Positions 36,736-45,975 of a stretch of 64,000 nt of DNA are shown piece by piece. Source of the stretch: Salipiger thiooxidans (GTDB lineage: Bacteria > Pseudomonadota > Alphaproteobacteria > Rhodobacterales > Rhodobacteraceae); the NCBI RefSeq assembly GCF_900102075.1, contig NZ_FNAV01000001.1, positions 186,001 through 250,000 of the forward strand. Direction: 5' to 3'. Every line of letters begins with the position of its first letter. Position 1 is the stretch's first letter. The position numbers and the translations under genes were made by a program. The notes beneath the pieces were generated by a model. It was not told the DNA's origin. It made no database searches and worked only from the letters and a program-made list of their open reading frames with translations.

Positions 36736-39291
36736 GTGCCAGACACGCTTCGACAGGACCAGGACCCGGAGGTCACGCTCATCACCCCCTCGGCGCCGAT
36801 TTCGACGCCGACGCACGGGGGCCGGGCGAAGTGTCTGCAACGGCTGGTGCGGCTCGACATGCCGGTGCCGCGCACGGTGGCGCTACGCTTCGACACGGTG
36901 CACAGGATCGCCCGCGGCGCGATGCCCGACATCGACCGCATCCTCGCCGAATTCCCGCGCGGCGCCCTGCTCTGCGTGCGGCCCTCGTCCGAGGATCCGG
37001 ACTGGGGCGGCCCCGGCTCGGTGCTCAATATCGGCATGAACGACGCCGCCTATGTCGAGCTTTCCGACAGTATCGGTGCCGATGCCGCGTCGTCGCTCTA
37101 CCAGCGCTTCGTCATGGCCTACGCGATCCACGTGGCGCGGCTCGATCCCGACGTGTTCGAGGAAATCGACGGCACTGGTCAGGACGGGCTGAGCGAGGCG
37201 CTGCGCTGCTACGAGGAAGAGGCGGAAGAGCCCTTCCCGCAGGATCCAGCGCGGCAGCTTGCCGAGGTGCTGCGCTCGATGGCGCGCGCCTGGGACGGCA
37301 CCACCGCACGGCTTCTGCGCCAGGCCAAGGGGGCGCCGGTCGATGCGGGGCTCGGGCTTATCGTGCAGCAGATGGCGCTGGGGCTCGGCATCGGCGAATG
37401 CGGCTCGGGCGTGCTGCAGCTGGTCAACTCCGAGACCGGGCTGCCGCAGATCACCGGCCGCTACCTGAGCCAGAGCCAGGGCCGCGAGGCCCTGCAGCGC
37501 GGGCAGAAGTCGCTGTTCCTCGAATGCGATCCGCGCGGCCCCTCGCTCGAGGAGATTGCGCCGGAGGCCTTCGAACAGCTCAAGCAATACGCCGCCTTCA
37601 TGCGGGAAAAGCTCCGCGCCGAAATGCAGATCGAGTTCACGCTCGAGAACGGCAGCGTGCACATCCTCGACGGCGTGCGCGTCAAGCGCAGCGCCCGGGC
37701 CGCCCTGCGCATCGCCGTGCGGCTGGCCGAAGAGGGAATCATCTCGCGGCAGGAAGCGGTGATGCGGGTCGAGCCCCGCGGCCTTTCCGAACTGCTGCAC
37801 CGCCAGATCGACCCCGAGGCCGAGCGTGACGTGCTCGGGCGCGGCGTCGCGGCCTCGCCCGGGGCCGCAACGGGGCGCATCGTGTTCTCCTCGTCCGAGG
37901 CGCAAGCCAGTGCCGCGCGCGGCGAGCCCTGCGTCCTCGTCCGGCGCGAGACCTCGCCCGAGGACGTGCGCGGCATGCACGCCGCCGTGGCCGTGCTGAC
38001 CGAGCGCGGCGGCATAACCAGCCACGCGGCGGTGATCGGGCGCGGGCTCGGCCTGCCCTGCGTGGTGGGCGCGGTGCGCATGGGCTTCCGCCTGCACGAC
38101 AAGCTCTTGCTGGCCGAGGACGGCCGCCGCTTCCGCGAAGGCGACATCATCACCGTCGACGGCAGCTCGGGACAGATCCTCGCCGGTGCGCCCAAGACCA
38201 TCGAGGCGGCGCTCGACGACGCCTTCCAGACCTTCATGTCCTGGGCTGACGCCGAGCGCGACATCGGCATCCGTGCCAACGCCGACACCCCCGCCGACGC
38301 CACCACCGCGCGCAACTTCGCGGCACAGGGCATCGGGCTGTGCCGGACCGAGCACATGTTCTTCGAGGCCGAGCGCATCACGCCGATGCGCGAGATGATC
38401 TTCGCCGACAGCCCCGACGACCGGAAGGCGGCACTGGCCCGGCTGCTGCCGATGCAGCGCGCCGATTTCATCGAGCTTTTCCGCATCATGGAGGGGATGC
38501 CCGTCTGCATCCGGCTCTTCGACCCGCCGCTGCATGAATTCCTGCCCTCGGACCGCGCCGGGATGCGCGATCTGGCCGAGGCGCTGGACCTGCCGGTTTC
38601 GGACGTCACCCGCCGGGTCGAGAGCATGGGCGAATACAACCCGATGCTGGGGATGCGCGGCGTGCGTCTCGGCATCGCGGTGCCCGAGATCTACGACATG
38701 CAGGCCCGCGCCATCTTCGAGGCGACGCTCGAGGCCTCACGCGATGGGGCGCCGGTGGTGCCCGAGATCATGCTGCCGCTGGTCTCTGCCTGCCGCGAGG
38801 TCGAGCTGGTGCGTTCGCGCATCGACGCGGTGGCCGCCGCCGTGCGCCATGAGCGCGGGCGCGACTTCGACTACTCGCTCGGCGTCATGGTCGAGACCCC
38901 GCGCGCCTGTCTGCGCGCCGACGAGATTGCGCAGCACGCGCATTTCCTCTCTTTCGGCACCAACGACCTGACGCAGATGACCTACGGGCTCTCGCGCGAC
39001 GACGCGGGCCGGTTCATGTCGGACTACGTGCAGCAGGGCGTCTTCCCCGAGGATCCCTTCCACCGGCTCGATGCCGAGGGCGTGGGTGAGCTCATCCGCA
39101 TCGGTGTCCGACGCGGCCGGCAGGGCAATGGCGGCGTCATGCTGTCGGTCTGCGGCGAGCACGGAGGGAACCCCGAATCGATTGCCTTCTGCCGCAGCGT
39201 CGGAATCGACTACGTGAGCTGCTCGCCGTTTCGCGTTCCGGTAGCAAGGCTGGCTGCAGCACAACTCGCCATTCAGGACAAGATGGGGTAG
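36736..39291 (+). CDS. Divergent pyruvate phosphate dikinase / PEP-utilising enzyme
   Basis: 851 residues in PPDK order. The N-terminal nucleotide-binding domain is weakly conserved (HGGRAKCLQRLVRLDMPVP; CVRPSSEDPDWGGPGSVLNI). The swivelling domain keeps the phospho-His loop LTERGGITSHAAVIGRGLG. The PEP-binding barrel has GTNDLTQMTYGLSRDD and the catalytic Cys in LSVCGEHGGNP. Classical PPDK would interconvert pyruvate and PEP with ATP and phosphate. The altered ATP domain leaves the exact reaction open. The frame is open upstream; GTG at 36736 with AGGAA upstream is the best start. It follows glyS by 186 bp. Confidence 0.85.
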   Translation: MPDTLRQDQDPEVTLITPSAPISTPTHGGRAKCLQRLVRLDMPVPRTVALRFDTVHRIARGAMPDIDRILAEFPRGALLCVRPSSEDPDWGGPGSVLNIGMNDAAYVELSDSIGADAASSLYQRFVMAYAIHVARLDPDVFEEIDGTGQDGLSEALRCYEEEAEEPFPQDPARQLAEVLRSMARAWDGTTARLLRQAKGAPVDAGLGLIVQQMALGLGIGECGSGVLQLVNSETGLPQITGRYLSQSQGREALQRGQKSLFLECDPRGPSLEEIAPEAFEQLKQYAAFMREKLRAEMQIEFTLENGSVHILDGVRVKRSARAALRIAVRLAEEGIISRQEAVMRVEPRGLSELLHRQIDPEAERDVLGRGVAASPGAATGRIVFSSSEAQASAARGEPCVLVRRETSPEDVRGMHAAVAVLTERGGITSHAAVIGRGLGLPCVVGAVRMGFRLHDKLLLAEDGRRFREGDIITVDGSSGQILAGAPKTIEAALDDAFQTFMSWADAERDIGIRANADTPADATTARNFAAQGIGLCRTEHMFFEAERITPMREMIFADSPDDRKAALARLLPMQRADFIELFRIMEGMPVCIRLFDPPLHEFLPSDRAGMRDLAEALDLPVSDVTRRVESMGEYNPMLGMRGVRLGIAVPEIYDMQARAIFEATLEASRDGAPVVPEIMLPLVSACREVELVRSRIDAVAAAVRHERGRDFDYSLGVMVETPRACLRADEIAQHAHFLSFGTNDLTQMTYGLSRDDAGRFMSDYVQQGVFPEDPFHRLDAEGVGELIRIGVRRGRQGNGGVMLSVCGEHGGNPESIAFCRSVGIDYVSCSPFRVPVARLAAAQLAIQDKMG

Positions 39292-39337
39292 CCCCTCACC
39301 TCTCACCCACTTCATATTGTAGGTTAGTGGTAAATTT

Positions 39338-39363
39338 GAGCCGGATTCTGCCGGTTCATTTTT
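39338..39363 (+). terminator. Intrinsic terminator after the PPDK-like gene
   Basis: Stem GAGCCGG / CCGGTTC (one G-T pair), loop ATTCTG, followed by ATTTTT. It lies 46 bp after the stop codon. Confidence 0.75.
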
Positions 39364-39455
39364 CGTCTGCTGGACCCATAGTCACATTTTTATTAAAGAC
39401 GCCCGGGTTTTGAGCGGTTTGGGGCAGCCGCACCTGGGACGTAACTGAGGGACAG

Positions 39456-40091
39456 ATGATCAAAGCTATCGTGATAGCGCTTGCAGCGCTTTCCGTAGCC
39501 GTGCCTGCGGCTGCCGAAGTGAAACAGGATAACATCCGCCGCCTGGTCCGGTTGGAACAACGCGGATTGAAGTCCGCCCAACAGGCCCATCTCAACGGCT
39601 TGATTACCCCGGTCTCGACCGGTGCCGTGCGTGGGTTCAACTACGACAGGGCCTGGCTCGCAAGTCAACCCGAGGCAAGCGGCGGTGCGCAATTCCAGTG
39701 CCTGGCCGAGGCGCTCTATTTCGAGGCACGCGGCGAATCGCTGAAAGGCCAGTTCGCCGTCGCCGAGGTGATCCTGAACCGGGTCGACTCGCCACGCTTT
39801 CCGAACTCGGTCTGCGGCGTGATCAACCAGGGCACCGGGCGCAAGTACGCCTGCCAGTTCACCTACACCTGCGACGGCCTGCCCGAGCACATCAGCGAGC
39901 CCGCCGCATGGGACCGGGTCGCCAAGGTCGCCAAGGCGATGCTCTCGGGCGCGCCCCGGGCGCTGACCAACGGCGCGACCTTCTACCATACCCACGCGGT
40001 GCGCCCCTCGTGGTCGCGCAAGTTCACCAAGACCGCGTCGATCGGCGACCACTTCTTCTACCGCGCCGGTTACCGGGTCAGCAGCAACTGA
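39456..40091 (+). CDS. SleB-type cell wall hydrolase
   Basis: 211 residues with a signal peptide (MIKAIVIALAALSVAVPAAA). The C-terminal hydrolase_2/SleB domain starts QCLAEALYFEARGESLKGQ with the catalytic Glu in the YFEARGE region, followed by AVAEVILNRVDSPRFPNSVC and GATFYHTHAVRPSWSR. It would cut peptidoglycan in the periplasm as a lytic transglycosylase-like enzyme. Several cysteines may form disulfides. A GC hairpin (40099-40130) follows the stop. Confidence 0.93.
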   Translation: MIKAIVIALAALSVAVPAAAEVKQDNIRRLVRLEQRGLKSAQQAHLNGLITPVSTGAVRGFNYDRAWLASQPEASGGAQFQCLAEALYFEARGESLKGQFAVAEVILNRVDSPRFPNSVCGVINQGTGRKYACQFTYTCDGLPEHISEPAAWDRVAKVAKAMLSGAPRALTNGATFYHTHAVRPSWSRKFTKTASIGDHFFYRAGYRVSSN

Positions 40092-40098
40092 CGCCGCA

Positions 40099-40130
40099 CG
40101 AGGGCCGGGAAGTGCCGCTTCCGGCCCTCG
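40099..40130 (+). terminator. GC-rich hairpin after the SleB-type gene
   Basis: A long imperfect stem (CGAGGGCCGG / CCGGCCCTCG, with a GAAG/CTTC extension) begins 8 bp after the stop. It lacks a T-run, so it may protect the 3' end or be Rho-assisted. Confidence 0.4.
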
Positions 40131-40289
40131 CGCAAGTGCTCTGCCTGCGCTATAGGCAGCGACACGCTCCGCGACGGCGGGCGGGCGCAGGGGTCTTCGG
40201 CAGACGCCAGCAGGGCCCGTCCGGCAGCTTCGGCCTTGTGCCGGCCCCGGGAAACAGACACTTGCCGATCCGCGCCGGGGGACCCTGCC

Positions 40290-41210
40290 ATGGCCAATGA
40301 AATCCGCCTCGCCTTTGCACATCCGTCGGAGCGCGCCATCGCCACCGAGGGAGAGGCCCCGCGCGACCGGATCAGCCTGCGCGAGCACGTACGCGAGGTC
40401 GAGATCGGCGCCTTCCAGGCCGAACGCGGCCACACCCAGCGCATCCGCTTCGACATCGTGGTCGAGGTCACCCCCGCCGGCGGCCCGCTCGACGACGACG
40501 TCGACCGCATCCTGTCCTACGACCGGGTGACCGAGGCGATCGGCATCGAGCTCGCCGCCGAGCGGGTGAACCTGCTCGAGACGCTGGCCGAACGCATCGC
40601 CGAGCGCATCCTGCTCGAGCCGCAGGCGATGCGCGCCTTCGTCCGCATCGAGAAGCTCGACCGCGGGCCCGGCGCGCTTGGCGTCGAGATCGTCCGAACC
40701 CGTGGCGACTATGGCAAGCACCTGCAGGAAGTGGCGCAGCCGCGCCCGCATCCGCGCGTGCTGTACCTCTCGAACGAGGCCATCGCCTCGGACGAGCTGC
40801 CGGGCTGGATCGACCGCTACGCCTCGGAGCCCGCGCCGCTGATCCTATGCGTCGGTCTCCCCGACGTGGCGCGTCCACAAGCCTCGCACCCGCTGGCACA
40901 GCGCCGCGTCGACCTGCTCGCCATCGAGCAGAACGGCTGGCTGCTCGCCGCGCGCGACCCGCGTTGCAAGGTCGTCGCCACCCGGACCGAGCTCGACTGG
41001 GCGGTGAGGAACGGCCAGATCTGCGTCTGGGCGCCGTCGAAGATCGTGCTCGACGCGACGCAGGGCCCGTCCACGCAGCCGCGGGATTCCGTGGCGCTTG
41101 CGGCCTGGTTCGCCGGGCTGGTCGAGGCCTGCGAGCTGGTCGCCATCGGCGAAACGCCGCCCGCCGAGGTCACCGTCCCGGTCCGCACCGTAACACTCGG
41201 AAACGGGTAG
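40290..41210 (+). CDS. folB: Dihydroneopterin aldolase with a long C-terminal extension
   Basis: 306 residues. Residues about 25-145 are FolB: ISLREHVREVEIGAFQAERG, RIRFDIVVEV, VNLLETLAERIAERIL, and FVRIEKLDRGPGALGVEI with the conserved Lys. FolB normally ends near residue 120. The remaining 150 residues (PRVLYLSNEAIASDELPGWI to the end) form a separate unassigned domain. The enzyme cleaves dihydroneopterin in folate synthesis; the tail is unexplained. It is followed closely by folP and glmM in one operon. Confidence 0.88.
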   Translation: MANEIRLAFAHPSERAIATEGEAPRDRISLREHVREVEIGAFQAERGHTQRIRFDIVVEVTPAGGPLDDDVDRILSYDRVTEAIGIELAAERVNLLETLAERIAERILLEPQAMRAFVRIEKLDRGPGALGVEIVRTRGDYGKHLQEVAQPRPHPRVLYLSNEAIASDELPGWIDRYASEPAPLILCVGLPDVARPQASHPLAQRRVDLLAIEQNGWLLAARDPRCKVVATRTELDWAVRNGQICVWAPSKIVLDATQGPSTQPRDSVALAAWFAGLVEACELVAIGETPPAEVTVPVRTVTLGNG

Positions 41211-41258
41211 GACCGCGCCCGCTTGCCAAGGAGGCAGCGGCAGGGCTACAGACCCGGT

Positions 41259-42269
41259 ATGCGTGATTATTATCGCCCCCTGGTTCGATCCGATTTCCCC
41301 CGTCCCGACACGGCGCTGTCGCTCGCCGGGGGTCCCCGCTGGTTCACCCACGTCGCCCGGCACCGGCGCGACGGCAGCGTGACCCGGCTTGCCGCGACCG
41401 AGGTTCCGCCCGAGGCGCTGGCCCGTCTCACCGCGCGGCGGCCGTCGCTGCTCGGCCTGCCGATGGACCGGGCCCAGATCATGGGCATCCTCAACGTCAC
41501 CCCCGACAGCTTCTCGGACGGCGGCAGCGACCGCAACGCCGCCGAGGCGGCCCTGCGCGGACGGCGGCTGATCAACGAGGGTGCCGACATTCTCGACATC
41601 GGCGGCGAAAGCACCCGCCCCGGCGCCCCCGAGGTGCCGAGCGGCGAGGAGATCGCCCGCACCGAGCCGGTGATCCGCGCGCTGGCGGGCGTGCCGATCT
41701 CGATCGACACCCGCAAGGCCAAGGTCGCCCGCGCCGCGGTGCGCGCCGGCGCCTCCATCGTCAACGACGTCTCGGGCCTGACCCACGATCCGGCGCTGGC
41801 CGGCTACTGCGTCGAGAACGGCCTGCCGGTCTGCGTCATGCATTCGCAGGGCGACCCCGAGACCATGCAGGACGATCCGGTCTACGAGAACGTGCTGCTC
41901 GACATCTACGATTTCCTTGAGCGGCAGGTCGACATGCTCGAGGCGCAGGGCCTGGCCCGCGGCAAGATCATCGTCGACCCGGGCATCGGCTTCGGCAAGA
42001 CGCAGGCGCACAACCTCGCGCTGCTGAACGGGCTCTCGCTGTTCCACGGGATTGGCTGTCCGGTGCTGCTGGGCGTGTCCCGCAAGGGCTTCATCGGGCG
42101 CATCGGACGCGCCCCCGAGCCCGCGTCACGCGCGCCGGGCTCCATCGCCGTGGCGCTCGCCGGGATCGCGCAGGGCATCCAGATCATCAGGGTTCACGAC
42201 GTGGCCGCAACCCGCCAGGCGCTCGCGCTGTGGCAGGCCGTCGAGCAGGGAGGCAAAGATGACGCGTAA
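41259..42269 (+). CDS. folP: Dihydropteroate synthase
   Basis: 336 residues; condenses hydroxymethyl-dihydropterin pyrophosphate with p-aminobenzoate. Motifs: [49 protein letters not shown] and [11 protein letters not shown]. The N-terminal 75 residues before the barrel are longer than in E. coli. The ATG at 41259 gives [11 protein letters not shown]; the frame upstream lacks a better site. It overlaps glmM by 11 bp. Confidence 0.97.
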   Translation: MRDYYRPLVRSDFPRPDTALSLAGGPRWFTHVARHRRDGSVTRLAATEVPPEALARLTARRPSLLGLPMDRAQIMGILNVTPDSFSDGGSDRNAAEAALRGRRLINEGADILDIGGESTRPGAPEVPSGEEIARTEPVIRALAGVPISIDTRKAKVARAAVRAGASIVNDVSGLTHDPALAGYCVENGLPVCVMHSQGDPETMQDDPVYENVLLDIYDFLERQVDMLEAQGLARGKIIVDPGIGFGKTQAHNLALLNGLSLFHGIGCPVLLGVSRKGFIGRIGRAPEPASRAPGSIAVALAGIAQGIQIIRVHDVAATRQALALWQAVEQGGKDDA

Positions 42270-43602
42270 GCTTTTCGGGACCGACGGGGTGCGCGGCACC
42301 GCCAACGCCTTTCCGATGACCGCCGAGATGGCGCTGATGATCGGCGCCGCCGCCGGCCGCTACTTCCGCCGCGAACGCGCCGGGGTGCACCGGGTGGTGA
42401 TCGGCAAGGACACCCGGCTCTCGGGCTACATGTTCGAGAACGCGCTGACCGCGGGCCTGACCTCGACCGGCATGAGCGTGCTGCTGCTGGGCCCGGTCCC
42501 CACCCCCGCGGTGGGGCTGCTGACACCGGCGATGCGCGCCGATCTGGGCATCATGATCTCGGCCAGCCACAACCCGGCAGACGACAACGGCATCAAGTTC
42601 TTCGGCCCCGACGGGTTCAAGCTCTCGGACGAGGTCGAGGCCGAGATCGAGGCGCTGGTCGAGGCCGGCGTGCAGCCGGCGCAGGCCCACAACATCGGCC
42701 GCGCCAAGCGCATCGACGATGGCCGCTTCCGCTACATGGAGCGGGTGAAATCCACCCTGCCCCACGGCATGCGGCTCGACGGGATGAAGGTGGTGGTGGA
42801 CTGCGCCAACGGCGCCGCCTACCGCACCGCCCCGGAGGTCCTGTGGGAGCTCGGCGCCGACGTGATCCCCGTGGGCACCTCGCCCAACGGCCTCAACATC
42901 AACGCCAACTGCGGCTCGACCAGGCCGCAGGCCGCCGCCGAGGCGGTGGTGGCCCATGGCGCTGACGTCGGCATCTGCCTCGACGGCGATGCCGACCGCA
43001 TCATCCTCATCGACGAGACCGGCACCATCGCCGACGGCGACCAGATCATGGCGCTGATGGCCGCCCGCTGGGCCGAGGAGCAGCGCCTGCACGAGGGCAC
43101 GCTGGTCGCGACCGTGATGTCGAACCTCGGGCTCGAGCGCTTCCTCGAATCGCGGGGGCTGCGGCTCCAGCGCACCAAGGTCGGCGACCGCTACGTCGTC
43201 GAGGCGATGCGTGCGCATGGCTGGAACCTTGGCGGCGAGCAGTCCGGGCACATCGTGATGACCGATTACGCCACCACCGGCGACGGTCTGATGGCGGGGC
43301 TTCAGTTCCTCTGCGAGATGGTGCGCACCGGCCAGCCCGCCTCGGACCTTGCGCGCAACTTCGCGCCGGTGCCGCAGCTGCTGAAGAACGTCCGCTTCGG
43401 CGCCGACAAGGCCCCGCTCGAGGCCGCCTCCGTACAGGGCGCCATCGCCGAGGCCGAGGCCGCGCTCACCGGCAAGGGCCGGCTGCTGATCCGCAAGTCC
43501 GGCACCGAGCCGCTGATCCGCGTGATGGCCGAGTGCGAGGACGAGGCGCTGCTGGCACAGGTCGTCGACGGCATCGTGGCCGAGGTCCAGGCCGCGGTCT
43601 GA
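42259..43602 (+). CDS. glmM: Phosphoglucosamine mutase
   Basis: 447 residues; converts glucosamine-6-phosphate to glucosamine-1-phosphate for peptidoglycan and LPS. It begins [14 protein letters not shown], carries the active-site phosphoserine in [19 protein letters not shown], the metal loop [10 protein letters not shown], and the [18 protein letters not shown] sugar-binding motif. The start lies inside the end of folP (11-bp overlap) with GGGAGG upstream, implying coupling. Confidence 0.98.
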   Translation: MTRKLFGTDGVRGTANAFPMTAEMALMIGAAAGRYFRRERAGVHRVVIGKDTRLSGYMFENALTAGLTSTGMSVLLLGPVPTPAVGLLTPAMRADLGIMISASHNPADDNGIKFFGPDGFKLSDEVEAEIEALVEAGVQPAQAHNIGRAKRIDDGRFRYMERVKSTLPHGMRLDGMKVVVDCANGAAYRTAPEVLWELGADVIPVGTSPNGLNINANCGSTRPQAAAEAVVAHGADVGICLDGDADRIILIDETGTIADGDQIMALMAARWAEEQRLHEGTLVATVMSNLGLERFLESRGLRLQRTKVGDRYVVEAMRAHGWNLGGEQSGHIVMTDYATTGDGLMAGLQFLCEMVRTGQPASDLARNFAPVPQLLKNVRFGADKAPLEAASVQGAIAEAEAALTGKGRLLIRKSGTEPLIRVMAECEDEALLAQVVDGIVAEVQAAV

Positions 43603-43682
43603 CCGCCTGCCCGGGCCGCCCCCGGCCTGCATCCCGACCGAAAAAGGCAGCCCTGCCCACCCGGGAACGGCCCCTGCCCTTC

Positions 43683-43742
43683 CTTTGGCCTCAAATATCC
43701 CGGGGGAGACGCGCGGAACGCGCGGCGGGGGCAGAGCCCCTC
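43683..43742 (+). repeat. Dispersed palindromic repeat, copy C
   Basis: Pattern CCTCAAATATCCCGGGGGAG, then a small GC hairpin (CGCG..CGCG), then GGGGGCAGAGCCCC. It lies between the convergent glmM and DUF2937 genes and contains the DUF2937 stop and the end of its coding sequence. The 5' block differs from copies A, B and D. Confidence 0.8.
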
Positions 43743-44329
43743 ACGGCGCGCAGCGGCGTTCCGCACCGATGACGGGGCACTGGGCGGCTCAGCACCGGCT
43801 CACGGCGCCGGGCCGCGGCCCGCTTCCTGCGGCGCGGGCGGAAGGGCAGCGCCAGAAGCGACAGCACGAAGGTCAGCGCCAGCCAGCCGCTGACGAAGCC
43901 CACCCCGGCAAAGGCCAGCCCCTCGGGCGTCGTGGGCACCGCCGGGCGATAGGCCTGCCACGTCCGCTCCATGATCTCCGGGTCTCCGAAATGCCGGGCC
44001 AGTGCCACGCGCTGGAAGGCGCCGCTGCCCGCAAGCGCCTCGAGATCCGCGGCCAGCCGGTCGTGGCGGGCGATGGTCTCGGCCATGCGCTCGGCGCGGG
44101 AGGCGCCGAAATCGCCGCCGGTGGCGAGCTGGTCGAGCGCGGTGTCGCGGCCAAGACCCAGCTCCGCCGCATCCGCGTCGAAGTCGCGGATCAGCCGCGA
44201 CAGCTCGTCGACCGCGCCACCGAGGCGCTGGACGTATTGCTGCGTGAATTCGGGGAACTGCGAGAACCCCACCGCACCGGTCAGCCCGGCGGCGAGGGCA
44301 ACGGCCCTGATGACCATACCTGCGAACAT
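43691..44329 (-). CDS. DUF2937 membrane protein with a repeat-derived C-terminal tail
   Basis: 212 residues. An N-terminal hydrophobic segment (MFAGMVIRAVALAAGLTG) is followed by FSQFPEFTQQYVQRLGGAVD, the conserved DUF2937 stretch, a helical middle, and a C-terminal membrane helix (VGFVSGWLALTFVLSLLAL) with a basic end. The last residues (after about 185) are encoded by dispersed repeat copy C rather than by family-like sequence. The ATG at 44329 has AGGAGG 7-12 nt upstream. Function unknown. Confidence 0.85.
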   Translation of the reverse strand: MFAGMVIRAVALAAGLTGAVGFSQFPEFTQQYVQRLGGAVDELSRLIRDFDADAAELGLGRDTALDQLATGGDFGASRAERMAETIARHDRLAADLEALAGSGAFQRVALARHFGDPEIMERTWQAYRPAVPTTPEGLAFAGVGFVSGWLALTFVLSLLALPFRPRRRKRAAARRREPVLSRPVPRHRCGTPLRAVRGSAPAARSARLPRDI

Positions 44330-44394
44330 GCCTGCCTCCTGCGGCCCTCTTGCGGGGCCGACAGGGGACAGTCTAGCGCGAATCGCGGGGCCTG

Positions 44395-45738
44395 TCAGGC
44401 CGCCGCGACGCCGTAGATCTCCGCGATCTTCGCGACGGCCGCCTCGGGCGGCATCTCTTCGCTCTCGCCGGTGCGGCGCGAGGTCAGCTCGACCACGCCG
44501 TTCTTGAGCCCGCGCGGGCCCACGGTGATGCGCCACGGCAGGCCGATCAGGTCCATGGTGGCGAACTTGGCGCCGGCGCGCTCGGTGGTGTCGTCGTAGA
44601 GCGGGTCCAGCCCCAGCGCGATCAGCGCCGCGTGGATCTTCTCGCAGGCGGCATCGGCCTCGGCGTCACCGGTCTTGAGGTTGACGATCCCGCAATGGAA
44701 CGGGGTCACGCCCTCGGGCCAGATGATGCCCTTGTCGTCGTGGCTGGCCTCGATGATCGCGCCCAGCAGGCGCGAGACGCCGATGCCGTGCGAGCCCATG
44801 TGCACCGGCACCTGGTTGCCGTCCGCATCCGCCACGGTGGCGCCCAGCGGCTCGGAATACTTGGTGCCGAAGTAGAAGATCTGGCCGACCTCGATGCCGC
44901 GCGCCACGCGGCGGCGCTCTTCGGGGACCTGGTTGAAGACCGCCTCGTCGTGGGTCTCGTCGGTGCGGGCATAACGCGAGGTGAATTCCTCAAGCACCGC
45001 CTGACACTGCTCGCGCGAATCATAGTCGATCTCGCGGTCGCCGAACTTCAGGTCGGTGATCTGGCTGTCGTAGAACACCTCGGACTCGCCGGTTTCTGCC
45101 AGCACCAGGAACTCGTGCGTGTCGTCGCCGCCGATGGGGCCGCTGTCGGCGCGCATCGGGATCGCCTGCAGGCCCATACGCTCATAGGTGCGCAGGTACG
45201 AGACGAGGTGCCGGTTGTAGGCGTGCAGCGCGTCTTCCTTGGTGAGGTCGAAGTTGTAGCCGTCCTTCATCAGGAATTCGCGCCCGCGCATCACGCCGAA
45301 GCGCGGGCGGATCTCGTCGCGGAACTTCCACTGGATTTGGTACATAGTCAGCGGCAGGTCGCGGTAGGACGAGACGTTGGCGCGGAAGATGTCGGTAATC
45401 AGCTCTTCGGCGGTCGGCGTGAACAGCATCTCGCGGTCGTGGCGGTCGGTGATGCGCAGCATCTCGGCGCCGTAGGCGTCGTAGCGGCCGGACTCGCGCC
45501 ACAGATCGGCGGACTGGATCGTCGGCATCAGCATCGGGATGTGGCCCGCGCGCTGCTGCTCCTCGTGGATGATGTTCTCGATCTTGCGGAGAACCTTGAA
45601 GCCCATCGGCAGCCAGGAGTAGATCCCGGCGCTCGCCTGCTTGATCATGCCGGCGCGCAGCATGTAGCGGTGCGAGACGATCTGCGCCTCGGCGGGCGTC
45701 TCCTTGAGAACGGGCAGGAAGTAGCGGCTCAGGCGCAT
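44395..45738 (-). CDS. proS: Prolyl-tRNA synthetase (short alphaproteobacterial form)
   Basis: 447 residues; class II synthetase charging tRNA-Pro. Motifs: [40 protein letters not shown], and [16 protein letters not shown]. It lacks the editing insertion of the longer E. coli-type enzyme, as expected in alphaproteobacteria. The start [13 protein letters not shown] at 45738 is standard for the family. It is divergent from the AI-2E family gene across 237 bp; nothing else was seen in that gap. Confidence 0.98.
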   Translation of the reverse strand: MRLSRYFLPVLKETPAEAQIVSHRYMLRAGMIKQASAGIYSWLPMGFKVLRKIENIIHEEQQRAGHIPMLMPTIQSADLWRESGRYDAYGAEMLRITDRHDREMLFTPTAEELITDIFRANVSSYRDLPLTMYQIQWKFRDEIRPRFGVMRGREFLMKDGYNFDLTKEDALHAYNRHLVSYLRTYERMGLQAIPMRADSGPIGGDDTHEFLVLAETGESEVFYDSQITDLKFGDREIDYDSREQCQAVLEEFTSRYARTDETHDEAVFNQVPEERRRVARGIEVGQIFYFGTKYSEPLGATVADADGNQVPVHMGSHGIGVSRLLGAIIEASHDDKGIIWPEGVTPFHCGIVNLKTGDAEADAACEKIHAALIALGLDPLYDDTTERAGAKFATMDLIGLPWRITVGPRGLKNGVVELTSRRTGESEEMPPEAAVAKIAEIYGVAAA

Positions 45739-45975
45739 CAGGGCGGGCCTCCCGGTAGAAATCAGGTCCGGAACGGCCTATGCGATGGGCCGCGCAAGAG
45801 CAAGAGCCGCATGTGTGACGGCGCGCACGCCGTTGCCCTGCCCCGCCGGCGGCGGAGGCCGCGCCGGGGCCACTGCGCAAACCGGCCACGACCACGCCCT
45901 GCAAGGCGTTCACAGCCTTGCAACCGCTGCTGCGACACGCGATGAAGGGACAGGGTCCTACGCGAAAGGCAGGAG

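Noticed and set aside
45739-45975. Attenuator or T-box-like leader for proS
   Set aside because: No conserved T-box element or terminator/antiterminator pair could be seen; the spacer has no clear structure.
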